A program made the position numbers and the translations under genes. A stretch of DNA of 64,000 nucleotides, taken from NCBI RefSeq assembly GCF_018070045.1, contig NZ_JAGPYK010000008.1, positions 124,001-188,000 of the forward strand, in the 5' to 3' direction. Positions 17,972 to 25,908 of the stretch are shown here, one piece after another (the stretch's first letter is position 1; every line of letters starts with the position of its first letter). The notes beneath the pieces are model-generated. The model saw nothing but the letters and a program-made list of their open reading frames with translations. It searched no databases and was not told the DNA's origin. This DNA is from Micromonospora sp. U21 (lineage in GTDB: Bacteria; Actinomycetota; Actinomycetes; Mycobacteriales; Micromonosporaceae).

Positions 17972-18421
17972 TCAGGCCAGTTCGTCGGGGTCGACCCCGA
18001 GCAGGTTCGCCACCTGTTCGATGATCACGTCATGCACCAGGTCGGCGAGGTCCTCGCGGTCCATCGCCCGGAACTCCAGGGGCCGCCGGTACAGCACGAT
18101 CCGCGGTGGCACCTCCTGTCGGCCCGGACGGCCCGGCAGGAGCCGGGCCAGCGGGACCTCGCCGTCCTCCAGCACATCGGAGTCGTAGACGTTCAGGTCC
18201 GGCGGGACGTCCTCGACCGCGAACTCGACGCCGGCCAGCTCCTTGGCGAACCGCCGCTCCAGCGTCTCGACGGTGTCCAGGACCAGGTCGTCGAAGACCT
18301 CCGCCTTGGTCCGCGCCAGCGGCACGGTCGCCGGTACCAACCGCCCACGCAGCCCGCGCCCGTGCCGGTCGCGATGGGCGCGCCGGCCGGAACCGGGGCG
18401 GCGGTGTTCCGGGCTCGTCAT
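17972..18421 (-). CDS. Zincin-like metallopeptidase-family protein, degenerate motif
   Basis: A 149-residue protein of the PF06262 type found beside whiB2 and DUF3499 in actinobacteria. The C-terminal segment DLADLVHDVIIEQVANLLGVDPDELA aligns with the family HExxH helix, but the first histidine position holds isoleucine (IIEQVAN) and the second holds asparagine. Zinc peptidase activity is therefore doubtful, although the fold is probably retained. The N-terminal 40 residues are Arg-rich and likely flexible. The gene points away from DUF3499, and their starts are about 150 bases apart. Confidence 0.8.
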   Translation of the reverse strand: MTSPEHRRPGSGRRAHRDRHGRGLRGRLVPATVPLARTKAEVFDDLVLDTVETLERRFAKELAGVEFAVEDVPPDLNVYDSDVLEDGEVPLARLLPGRPGRQEVPPRIVLYRRPLEFRAMDREDLADLVHDVIIEQVANLLGVDPDELA

Positions 18422-18574
18422 GAGGCAAAGGGTAGCCCCCGCGTCGGGCTGGTCAGCGGCAGCGCCGCTCCTGTGGCGCGCCGTGCGGCGGACGGGTGGA
18501 TTGTGATCACCACGACGGGCGTGTCGCAACGCGAAGCGATGCGCCGGACCCGGTAATGGGGATACCCTGCCGCC

Positions 18575-18943
18575 GTGAGGTCACCACGGCGCTGCTCCCG
18601 TAACGGCTGCCCCCGGCAAGCGGTCGCCACATTGACCTATGTCTACAACGAGTCGACGGCGGTGGTGGGTCCGCTGGCGGCGTTCGCCGAGCCGCACACG
18701 TACGACCTGTGTGAGCCGCACGCCCGCAGCCTGACCGCGCCGCGGGGCTGGGACGTGGTCCGGCACGAGGGCGAGTTCGAGCCGCCGCCGCCGACCACGG
18801 ACGACCTGGTCGCGCTCGCCGAGGCGGTCCGCGAGGCCGCTCGCCCGGCTCCCCGCCCACCCGAGCCCGACCAGCACTCCGACCACCCCCACCACGCGAC
18901 CGGCCGCCGAGGCCACCTCCGCGTAATCCCCCCCAACCACTGA
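18575..18943 (+). CDS. DUF3499 family protein
   Basis: A 122-residue protein with a GTG start (MRSPRRCSRNGCPRQAVATLTYVYNESTAVVGPL). The cysteines at CSRNGC and the later LCEPHA could form a zinc site, as expected for this actinobacterium-specific family of unknown function. The C-terminal 35 residues are Pro/His-rich. In M. tuberculosis the homologue adjoins manB; here the manB block begins 33 kb downstream. Confidence 0.85.
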   Translation: MRSPRRCSRNGCPRQAVATLTYVYNESTAVVGPLAAFAEPHTYDLCEPHARSLTAPRGWDVVRHEGEFEPPPPTTDDLVALAEAVREAARPAPRPPEPDQHSDHPHHATGRRGHLRVIPPNH

Positions 18944-18992
18944 ACCCGAACCCCCTCCCATGCCCCTCCTCCGGGACGCACCCTCGCGTTGA

Positions 18993-19200
18993 TCATGAGG
19001 TGGTCAGCTCGGTGCGCTCGCCGCGGATCAGGTCCGCCAGGGTGCGGCCGGCGAGGTTGCTGGAGCCCACGATCGCCACGTCGGCGTCGGCGTCGCCGGG
19101 CAGCGCCGGTCGCGGGGTCAACGGGTCGTCCAGGGTGGACAGCCAGTGCGACAGCTTCCGGTAGTGCCCGCCGGAGTCGCCGCTCAGAGTCGTGCCCATG
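18993..19200 (-). pseudogene. Remnant of a polyamine-type FAD oxidoreductase with internal deletion
   Basis: The 68-codon frame begins with a typical start of FAD-dependent amine oxidoreductases (HYRKLSHWLSTLDDPLTPRP, then LPGDADADVAIVG). It then jumps directly to SSNLAGRTLADLIRGERTEL, which looks like the C-terminus of the same family. About 400 residues, with the rest of the FAD domain and the active site, appear to have been deleted in frame. The ATG overlaps the end of the aminotransferase gene by 17 bases, as in intact two-gene polyamine operons. An intact relative lies at 25905. Confidence 0.7.
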
Positions 19201-20530
19201 CCTCGGTGAGCACCGTGCGCAGAATCTGCTCGATCTCGTCGAAGTGCTGCTGCTCGGCGATCAGCGGCGGGGCGAGCTGCACGACGGGGTCGCCCCGGTC
19301 GTCCGCCCGGCAGTAGAGCCCGGCCTGGAACAGGGCCGTGGAGAGGAATCCACGCAGCAACCGCTCCGACTCGGCCTCGTCGAAGGTCTCCCGGGTCGTC
19401 TTGTCCTTGACCAGCTCGATGCCGTAGAAGTAGCCGTCGCCGCGGACGTCGCCGACGATCGGCAGGTCGTTGAGCTTCTCCAGAGTGGACCGGAACGCGT
19501 CCTCGTTGGCCCGTACGTGCCCGACCAGGTCCTCGCGCGCGAAGACCTCCAGGTTGGCCAGGGCAACGGCGCAGGAGACCGGGTGGCCACCGAAGGTCAC
19601 CCCGTGGGCGAACATGCCGGTCTCGGTGAGGAACGGCTCCATCAGCTGGTCGCTCGCGATCATCGCGCCGAGCGGGGCGTACCCGGAGGTGATGCCCTTG
19701 GCGGTGGTGATGATGTCCGGCTGGTAGCCGTAGCGCACGGCGCCGAAGTATTCGCCGAGCCGCCCCCACGAGCAGATCACCTCGTCGGAGACGAGCAGCA
19801 CGTCGTACGCGTCGCAGATCTCCCGGACCCGCTCGAAGTAGCCGGGTGGGGGTGGGAAGCAGCCGCCGGAGTTCTGCACCGGCTCCAGGAAGACCGCGGC
19901 GACGGTGTCCGGCCCCTCCCGTTCGATCGCCCGGCCGATCTCGTCGGCGGCCCAGCGGCCGAACGCCTCGGGGTCGTCGCCGTGCTCGGGCGCCCGGTAG
20001 AAGTTGGTGTTCGGCACCTTGATCGCGCCGGGGACCAGCGGCTCGAAGTCGCTCTTGATGCCGGGCAGCCCGGTGATCGACAACGCGCCCATCGAGGTGC
20101 CGTGGTAGGCGATGTAGCGGCTGACCACCTTGTACTTGTTGGGCTGGCCGGTGCGCTTGAAGTAGGCCCGGGCCAGCTTCCACGCCGCCTCGACGGCCTC
20201 GGAGCCGCCGGTGGTGAAGAAGACCCGGTTCAGGTCACCGGGGGTGAGCGAGGCGATCTTCTCGGCCAGTTCGACGGCCTTGGGGTGGGCGTACGACCAG
20301 AGCGGGAAGTAGGCCAGCTCGCCGGCCTGCTTGGCGGCCGCCTCGGCCAGTTCGGTGCGGCCGTGACCGGCGTTGACGACGAAGAGCCCGGCGAGCCCGT
20401 CCAGGTAGCGGCGGCCCTGCGCGTCCCACACGTACGCGCCCTCGCCGCGCACGATGGTCGGCACCTCGCCGGCGGAGTAGCTCGCCATCCGGGTGAAGTG
20501 CATCCAGAGGTGGTCGGTGGCGTTGGCCAT
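19184..20530 (-). CDS. Class III aminotransferase, probably polyamine:pyruvate type
   Basis: A PLP enzyme of 448 residues that likely transfers the amino group of putrescine or related diamines to pyruvate. The PLP lysine lies in TTAKGITSGYAPLGA, and the family landmarks GGSEAVEAAWKLARAYF, AYHGTSMGALSITGLP and VSDEVICSWGR are all present. It resembles SpuC-type transaminases rather than ornithine transaminases. ATG 20530 is chosen because MANATDHLWMHFTRM is the usual beginning; an upstream start would add 19 unlike residues. It is followed by the deleted FAD-oxidoreductase remnant. Candidate operators lie upstream at 20587-20693. Confidence 0.85.
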   Translation of the reverse strand: MANATDHLWMHFTRMASYSAGEVPTIVRGEGAYVWDAQGRRYLDGLAGLFVVNAGHGRTELAEAAAKQAGELAYFPLWSYAHPKAVELAEKIASLTPGDLNRVFFTTGGSEAVEAAWKLARAYFKRTGQPNKYKVVSRYIAYHGTSMGALSITGLPGIKSDFEPLVPGAIKVPNTNFYRAPEHGDDPEAFGRWAADEIGRAIEREGPDTVAAVFLEPVQNSGGCFPPPPGYFERVREICDAYDVLLVSDEVICSWGRLGEYFGAVRYGYQPDIITTAKGITSGYAPLGAMIASDQLMEPFLTETGMFAHGVTFGGHPVSCAVALANLEVFAREDLVGHVRANEDAFRSTLEKLNDLPIVGDVRGDGYFYGIELVKDKTTRETFDEAESERLLRGFLSTALFQAGLYCRADDRGDPVVQLAPPLIAEQQHFDEIEQILRTVLTEAWARL

Positions 20531-20586
20531 GTCAGCCCCATCGGTCGTCGGGCCGGTCAAAGGGGTGAGGCCGGCCGCTCTGCCCA

Positions 20587-20608
20587 CGGTTATCGCACAG
20601 TCTCTGCC
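20587..20608 (-). promoter_or_regulatory. Shared promoter/operator block of the aminotransferase gene
   Basis: Read on the minus strand, this block starts ggcaga and ends tgcgataaccg, 57 bases before the aminotransferase start. The same arrangement occurs at 41427-41448 before the aminobutyraldehyde dehydrogenase gene, with 18 of 22 positions identical. TGCGATAAC resembles an extended -10 box, so the block may be promoter, operator or both. Confidence 0.55.
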
Positions 20609-20644
20609 GCCGAGGCAAGTGGTATCAGTGGCATTGCGGGTCGT

Positions 20645-20693
20645 GTGCGACGGATTTAGCGCACGAGAATCGAAGATGCAACGGATTCCGCAC
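20645..20693. promoter_or_regulatory. Two quasi-palindromic sites 31 bp apart
   Basis: The sites gtgcgacggatttagcgcac (20645-20664) and tgcaacggattccgcac (20677-20693) share TGCRACGGATT and end in GCAC. Each has inverted ends. The shared TGC positions are 31 bases apart, close to three helical turns, as expected for paired sites of an oligomeric regulator such as the Lrp-type protein encoded at 21094-21606. The regulator assignment is inference. Confidence 0.5.
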
Positions 20694-20749
20694 TGCCGTA
20701 GCCGCCGACTGGCGGTCCGCGCGGGAGGCGGAGGTGTGGTTGCTGCCTA

Positions 20750-20930
20750 TGGAGCTGAATCGTTTGCGACATCACGGCCAGGCGGCTGCGACATCACGGC
20801 CGGGGCGGCTGCGAGGTCACGGCCGGGGCGGCTGCGAGGTCACGGCCGGGCCGGCTGCGACGTCACGGCGAAGCGGCTGCGACGTCGCCGGGCCCGGCTG
20901 CCGGCCGAGTCGTTTGCGTCATCAGCTCCA
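20750..20930. repeat. 181-bp repeat element: six 22-23 bp units inside terminal repeats
   Basis: Six units beginning tgcga start at 20765, 20787, 20810, 20833, 20856 and 20878, with consensus near tgcgaggtcacggccggggc. The array is bounded by 9-base inverted ends (tggagctga at 20750-20758, tcagctcca at 20922-20930) and by direct copies of tcgtttgcgNcatca (20760-20774 and 20910-20924). Such framing suggests a dispersed intergenic element rather than random slippage. Confidence 0.7.
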
Positions 20931-21093
20931 AAGTGCCCGCCGGTGGTGGCGCATCCCTCGTGGCGCGGAGCATGACCGGGAGTTTGGCTCGGCCTTCGCC
21001 CCCATGGCCCGCCGCCAGATCCTGGTCGATACCGCGATATCGGTGACGGCGAGTGGATCAACCGGGGAGGGGGCGCCGGACGGGCCTTGAGCG

Positions 21094-21606
21094 TCAGGCC
21101 GTGCCCCAGGTGTAGGTCTGCTTGCGCAGCTTCAGGTAGACGAACGCCTCGGTGGAGAGCACCCCGGGCACCGTGCGCAGTCGCTGCAGGATCTCCAGCA
21201 GGTGGTCGTCGTTGCGGCAGACCACCTCGGTGAGCAGGTCGAACGACCCGGCGGTGATCACCACGTAGTCGACCTCCACCAGCTCGGCCAGCCGGTCGGC
21301 CACCGCCTCCAGATCGCCGTCGGTGCGCAGGCCGATCATCGCCTGGCGGGGGAAGCCGAGCTGGAGCGGATCGGTCACCGCGACGATCTGCATCACGCCG
21401 GCGTCGAGCAGCCGCTGCACCCGTTGGCGAACCGCCGCCTCGGAGAGCCCGACCGCCTTGCCGATGGTGGCGTACGGCCGCCGGCCGTCCTCCTGGAGCT
21501 GTTCGATGATCCGCTTGGCCACGTCATCCAGCAGAGCGTGATTGGCACCTTCACGGACAGCGACGCGTCGACCGCCGTTGCCGTTCTCGTGCTGCCGGTT
21601 CGTCAT
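21094..21606 (-). CDS. Lrp/AsnC-family transcriptional regulator
   Basis: A 170-residue regulator. The N-terminal helix-turn-helix lies near residues 50-75 (YATIGKAVGLSEAAVRQRVQRLLDAG), and the C-terminal RAM effector domain follows (IGLRTDGDLEAVADRLAELVEVDYVVITAGSFDLLTEVVC). The start at 21606 is preceded by ggagcgg; the frame is open further upstream without family similarity. It is divergent from the pot-type importer operon and faces the aminotransferase, so it probably controls polyamine or amino-acid catabolism on both sides. The effector is unknown. Confidence 0.88.
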   Translation of the reverse strand: MTNRQHENGNGGRRVAVREGANHALLDDVAKRIIEQLQEDGRRPYATIGKAVGLSEAAVRQRVQRLLDAGVMQIVAVTDPLQLGFPRQAMIGLRTDGDLEAVADRLAELVEVDYVVITAGSFDLLTEVVCRNDDHLLEILQRLRTVPGVLSTEAFVYLKLRKQTYTWGTA

Positions 21607-21685
21607 CGTCCGCTCCCCATGTCCCCGAATCGTGATGTCGCGCGTGCGTCCTCGCGCAGTCTGGCGTATTTCGTCGTGCATCGCT

Positions 21686-21701
21686 ATTCCCGCAACGGAA
21701 T
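21686..21701. promoter_or_regulatory. Short inverted repeat between lrp-type and importer genes
   Basis: The pair attcc/ggaat with six bases between forms a 16-base dyad in the divergent control region. It is a plausible but weak candidate for autoregulation by the Lrp-type protein. Confidence 0.3.
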
Positions 21702-21813
21702 CCCTTGTAAGGAAGGTCACCTCATGTCAGGATCAGTCGTCCATGGCACCTGACCCTCCCGCCGGCGCGCCACCCCCGTCCCGCCCGCCGACGATGACCC
21801 CTTAGGAGTCGTC

Positions 21814-22998
21814 ATGCGTACTCCCCTCCGGCCCCTCACCCGGCGTGGACTGCTCACCGGCACTCTCGGTTCGGCCGCACTCCTCGCCGCGTCCGGCAGC
21901 CTCGCCGGCTGCGGCACCAAGGGCGCGCAGCAGACCGAGGCCGGCTGCGTCAGCGAAGACCTTTCCGGCACCGAGAAGAAGCTTGCCTTCTCCAACTGGC
22001 CGCAGTACATGGACGTGGACGAGAACGACGAGTCCAAGCGGCCCAGCCTGGACGGGTTCATCGCCAAGACCGGCATCCAGGTCACGTACACCGAGGACAT
22101 CAACGACAACAACGAGTTCTTCGGCAAGGTGCAGAACCAGCTCGCGGCCTGCCAGAGCACCGACCGGGACCTCATCGTGCTGACCGACTGGATGGCAGCC
22201 CGGATGATCCGGCTCGGCTGGATCCAGAAGCTCGATCCGGCGAAGATCCCGAACGTCCAGGCCAACCTGCTCCCGTCGTTGCTCAACCGCTCCTTCGACA
22301 GCGAGAACCGGATCTCCATCCCGTGGCAGTCCGGTCTCGCCGGTCTGGCGTACAACGGCGACGTCACCAAGGAGCTGCGCACCGTCGACGAACTGCTCAC
22401 CCGTCCCGACCTCAAGGGCAAGGTGACCGCGCTCAGCGAGATGCGCGACACGATGGGCCTGCTGCTCGGCTCCAACGGGCACGACCCGGCCAACTTCACC
22501 ACTGCCCAGTTCGATGACGCGCTCAACAAGCTCAAGAAGGCCGTCGATTCCGGGCAGATCCGCAAGTTCACCGGCAACGACTACGCACCCGACCTGGCCA
22601 AGGGTGACATCGCCGCGTGCATCGGCTGGTCCGGAGACGTGATCCAGCTCTCCAGCGAGAACGCCAAGGTGCAGTTCGTCGCGCCCGACTCGGGCGTGAT
22701 GCTGTTCAGCGACAACATGATGGTCCCCAACAAGGCCACCCACAAGGGCAACGCCGAGGCGCTGATCAACTACTACTACGAGCCGGCCGTCGCCGCGACG
22801 CTCGCCGCGTACGTCAACTACATCTGCCCGGTCAAGGGCGCCCAGGCCGAGATGGAGAAGATCGACCCCGAGCTGGCCGCCAACCCGCTGATCTTCCCGG
22901 ACGAGGCGCTGCTGTCGAAGTCCAAGGTGTTCATGGCCCTGGACGAGAAGCAGGAGAAGGAGTACGAGGGCAAGTTCCAGCAGGTCATCGGGGCGTGA
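21814..22998 (+). CDS. potD: Polyamine ABC transporter substrate-binding lipoprotein
   Basis: A 394-residue extracytoplasmic binding protein for spermidine/putrescine-like cations. The signal carries a twin arginine (TRRGLLTG, R10-R11) and a lipobox LAGC with the acylated C33, so it is exported and membrane-anchored. The mature part has NWPQYMDVDE and the PotD-like segments GIQVTYTEDINDNNEFFGK and VPNKATHKGNAEALINYYYEP. The start has aggag upstream. It opens an operon of seven genes through 29538, all closely spaced or overlapping. Substrate assignment follows the family; guanidino compounds are possible because an agmatinase-type enzyme ends the operon. Confidence 0.9.
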   Translation: MRTPLRPLTRRGLLTGTLGSAALLAASGSLAGCGTKGAQQTEAGCVSEDLSGTEKKLAFSNWPQYMDVDENDESKRPSLDGFIAKTGIQVTYTEDINDNNEFFGKVQNQLAACQSTDRDLIVLTDWMAARMIRLGWIQKLDPAKIPNVQANLLPSLLNRSFDSENRISIPWQSGLAGLAYNGDVTKELRTVDELLTRPDLKGKVTALSEMRDTMGLLLGSNGHDPANFTTAQFDDALNKLKKAVDSGQIRKFTGNDYAPDLAKGDIAACIGWSGDVIQLSSENAKVQFVAPDSGVMLFSDNMMVPNKATHKGNAEALINYYYEPAVAATLAAYVNYICPVKGAQAEMEKIDPELAANPLIFPDEALLSKSKVFMALDEKQEKEYEGKFQQVIGA

Positions 22999-23002
22999 GG
23001 GG

Positions 23003-24154
23003 ATGACGCGCGAGACACCGGCCGGCGACCTGCGCCTGGCCAACCTCACCAAGCGGTTCGGCATCTTCACCGCGGTCGACGACCTCAGCCTGACCGTTCC
23101 GCAGGGCTCGTTCTTCGCCCTGCTCGGCGCGTCCGGCTGCGGCAAGACCACCACGCTGCGGATGATCGCCGGCCTGGAGGAGCCGACCGGCGGTCAGGTG
23201 CTGCTCGGCGACCGCGACATCGCGCGGCTGCGGCCGTACAAGCGGCCGGTCAACACCGTGTTCCAGAGCTACGCGCTCTTTCCGCACCTGAACATCTTCG
23301 AGAACGTGGCGTTCGGACTGCGTCGGCGCGGCATCCGCTCGGTGGACGACGAGGTCATGCGGATGCTGTCGCTGGTGCAGCTCGACGACTATGGCAGCCG
23401 CCGTCCGGCCCAGCTCTCCGGCGGCCAGCAGCAGCGGGTCGCGTTGGCCCGCGCGTTGATCAACCGGCCGCAGGTGCTGCTGCTCGACGAGCCGCTGGGC
23501 GCGCTCGACCTGAAGCTGCGCCGGCAGATGCAGATCGAACTGAAGCGGATCCAGACCGAGGTGGGCATCACGTTCGTGCACGTCACGCACGACCAGGAGG
23601 AGGCCATGACCATGGCCGACACCGTGGCGGTGATGAACGCCGGCCGGATCGAGCAACTCGGCGCCCCGGCCGACATCTACGAGTTCCCCGCCACCGCGTT
23701 CGTGGCGAACTTCCTCGGCCAGTCCAACCTGCTCGCCGGCGAGGCCGCCGGCACCGCCGGCGGCGAGGTGGCGGTGACGGCGCACGGCGCGCGCTTCTCG
23801 GTGCCCGCCGGCCGGGCCCGGTCCGACCGTGGCCTGGTCCACCTGGGGGTACGCCCGGAGAAGCTGCACCTGGTCGGCTCCGCCGACCAGGTGCCCGCCG
23901 GCCACCAGCACGTGACCGGGGTCGTCACCGACGCCTCCTACGTCGGGGTCAGCACGCAGTACCTGCTGCGTACCGGCTGGGGCACCGAGCTGTCGGTCTT
24001 CACGGCCAACAGCGGGGCGGCGACCCAGGTGCCGGTCGGCAGCGAGGCCGTGGCGTACTGGGATGCACGGCACGCGTTCCTGCTGTCCCGGGACGCCGCC
24101 GACAGCGACCGGACCGCGCCGGTGGTCGACGAGCCGGTGGGTGCGTCGTCGTGA
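23003..24154 (+). CDS. potA: Polyamine ABC transporter ATP-binding protein
   Basis: A 383-residue ATPase that energises the importer. It has the Walker A motif GASGCGKTT, signature [15 protein letters not shown], Walker [13 protein letters not shown] and switch histidine in [15 protein letters not shown]-terminal TOBE-type regulatory region (about residues 270-360) is typical of PotA. The start is four bases after the potD stop. The stop overlaps the next permease start as GTGA. Confidence 0.93.
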   Translation: MTRETPAGDLRLANLTKRFGIFTAVDDLSLTVPQGSFFALLGASGCGKTTTLRMIAGLEEPTGGQVLLGDRDIARLRPYKRPVNTVFQSYALFPHLNIFENVAFGLRRRGIRSVDDEVMRMLSLVQLDDYGSRRPAQLSGGQQQRVALARALINRPQVLLLDEPLGALDLKLRRQMQIELKRIQTEVGITFVHVTHDQEEAMTMADTVAVMNAGRIEQLGAPADIYEFPATAFVANFLGQSNLLAGEAAGTAGGEVAVTAHGARFSVPAGRARSDRGLVHLGVRPEKLHLVGSADQVPAGHQHVTGVVTDASYVGVSTQYLLRTGWGTELSVFTANSGAATQVPVGSEAVAYWDARHAFLLSRDAADSDRTAPVVDEPVGASS

Positions 24155-25065
24155 CCGTGCTGGCCCAGGTGCCGACGGGATCGGGGCAGCCGCCGCCCAC
24201 CCCGCCGGCTGCCCGGTCCGGGCGACACCGCCTGCTGCCGTACCTGTTGCTGCTGCCCGGGGCGGCCTGGCTGCTGGTGTTCTTCGGCGTGCCGCTGGTG
24301 CAGCTCGCCGCCGCCAGCCTCTACGACCCCAGCGGCTCGCTCTCCACCGGGTACGCGCTGACCTGGGCGTTCGGCAACTACCCGGACGTGTTGCAGGCGT
24401 ACTGGCCGCAGTTCCTGCGTTCCTTCGGCTACGCCGGGATCGCCCTGGTGCTGGCGCTGCTGCTGGGCTACCCACTGGCCTACGCCATCGCGCAGAAGGC
24501 CGGCCGCTGGAAGAACCTGCTGCTGGTCTGCGTGATCGCGCCGATGTTCACCAGCTTCCTGGTGCGCACGCTGGCCTGGAAGACCATCCTGTCGGACAAC
24601 GGCGCGCTGGTCGGCCTGCTGCGCGACGTGCACCTGCTCGCCCCGGACGGCCGGTTGCTGGCCACCCCGTTCGCGGTGGTGCTCGGCCTGACGTACAACT
24701 TCCTGCCGTTCCTGGTGCTGCCGCTGTACGCGAGCCTGGAGCGGCTGGACCACCGGCTGCTGGAGGCGGCCAGCGACCTGTACGCCAGCCCGGTGCAGGC
24801 GTTCCGCCGGGTGACCCTGCCGCTGTCCATGCCGGGCCTGGTCGCCGGCACGCTGCTGTTCTTCATCCCGGCCAGTGGCGACTACATCAACGCCGAGCTG
24901 CTCGGCACCCCGAACGAATACATGATCGGCAATGTCATCGACTCGGCGTTCCTGGTCCGGCTGGACTACCCGCAGGGCGCCGCGCTGTCGTTCCTGCTGA
25001 TGGCGGCGATCCTCGCGGTGGTCTTCGGCTACCTGCGCAGGGCCGGCACGGAGGAGGTGCTCTGA
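24151..25065 (+). CDS. potB: Polyamine ABC transporter permease (PotB-type)
   Basis: A 304-residue inner-membrane permease with six predicted helices after a Pro-rich N-terminus. The EAA-type loop that contacts the ATPase is visible as EAASDLYASPVQAFRRVTLPLSMPGL. The GTG start overlaps potA by four bases, and the stop is immediately followed by the potC start. Confidence 0.92.
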   Translation: MTVLAQVPTGSGQPPPTPPAARSGRHRLLPYLLLLPGAAWLLVFFGVPLVQLAAASLYDPSGSLSTGYALTWAFGNYPDVLQAYWPQFLRSFGYAGIALVLALLLGYPLAYAIAQKAGRWKNLLLVCVIAPMFTSFLVRTLAWKTILSDNGALVGLLRDVHLLAPDGRLLATPFAVVLGLTYNFLPFLVLPLYASLERLDHRLLEAASDLYASPVQAFRRVTLPLSMPGLVAGTLLFFIPASGDYINAELLGTPNEYMIGNVIDSAFLVRLDYPQGAALSFLLMAAILAVVFGYLRRAGTEEVL

Positions 25066-25908
25066 ATGAGGCTTTCCCGTTGGCTGGCCGACCGCTGGGT
25101 GATGATCGTGGCGCTGCTGGTGCTCGGTTACCTGGCGCTGCCGATCCTGGTCGTGGCCGGGCTGTCGTTCAACCGTCCGTCCAGCCGGCTGTCGTACGAC
25201 TTCAACGAGTTCACCCTGGACAACTGGCGTCAGCCGTGCGCCACGTCGGACATGTGCGACGCGGTCGTCCGCAGCGTGCAGATCGGCTTCATCGCCACCG
25301 TGGTGGCCACCGTGCTCGGCACCCTGATGGCGTTCGCGCTGGTCCGGCACCGCTTCCGCGGTCGTTCCGGTATCAACGTGCTGATCTTCCTGCCGATGGC
25401 CACCCCGGAGCTGGTGATGGGCACCTCGCTGCTGGCCCTCTTCGTCTCCGCCGGGGTGCCGCTGGGCTTCTGGACGATCGTCATCGCGCACGTGATGTTC
25501 TGCGTCTCGTTCGTGGTGGTGACCGTCAAGGCGCGGCTGGCCGGGATGGACCGGCGGCTGGAGGAGGCCGCCATGGACCTCTACGCCAGTGAGTGGCAGA
25601 CCTTCCGGCGGATCACCCTGCCGCTGGTGCTGCCCGGCATCGTGGCCGCCGCGCTGCTGGCCTTCTCGCTCAGCTTCGACGACTTCATCATCACGAACTT
25701 CAACGCAGGCGCCACCGTCACGTTCCCGATGTACGTCTGGGGCGCTGCCCAGCGGGGCATCCCGCCGCAGGTCAACGTGATCGGCACCGCGATGTTCGCG
25801 ATCGCGCTGCTGCTCGTCGGGCTCAGCTCGCTGCGGGGGCGGCGGTCCCGCCGCGCCAATCTGCTGGCCGGCCCGGCGCAGGGCCGTCAGGCGCGCCGGC
25901 CGTCATGA
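25066..25908 (+). CDS. potC: Polyamine ABC transporter permease (PotC-type)
   Basis: A 280-residue second permease subunit. Six hydrophobic segments and the EAA loop EEAAMDLYASEWQTFRRITLPLVLPGI are clear, and ATPELVMGTSLLALF is a PotC-like segment. The stop overlaps the start of the FAD-oxidoreductase gene (ATGA), coupling uptake to catabolism. Confidence 0.92.
   Translation: MRLSRWLADRWVMIVALLVLGYLALPILVVAGLSFNRPSSRLSYDFNEFTLDNWRQPCATSDMCDAVVRSVQIGFIATVVATVLGTLMAFALVRHRFRGRSGINVLIFLPMATPELVMGTSLLALFVSAGVPLGFWTIVIAHVMFCVSFVVVTVKARLAGMDRRLEEAAMDLYASEWQTFRRITLPLVLPGIVAAALLAFSLSFDDFIITNFNAGATVTFPMYVWGAAQRGIPPQVNVIGTAMFAIALLLVGLSSLRGRRSRRANLLAGPAQGRQARRPS

Larger units (their letters stand above)
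20531..21093. other. 563-base non-coding region with operators and tandem repeats
   Basis: Between the aminotransferase and the Lrp-type regulator lie three things: a promoter-proximal block shared with 41427-41448 (20587-20608), two similar quasi-palindromes (20645-20664 and 20677-20693) and a 181-base tandem-repeat element (20750-20930). The remaining 160 bases show nothing I can support. Confidence 0.6.

Noticed and set aside
18985..19005. Third copy of the gatcatg hairpin near 18991
   Set aside because: Only a single arm-like sequence (gatcatgaggtggtc) is present, with no complementary arm nearby, and it overlaps coding remnant.
20750..20930. CRISPR array
   Set aside because: Units are contiguous with no unique spacers, and no cas gene is in the window.
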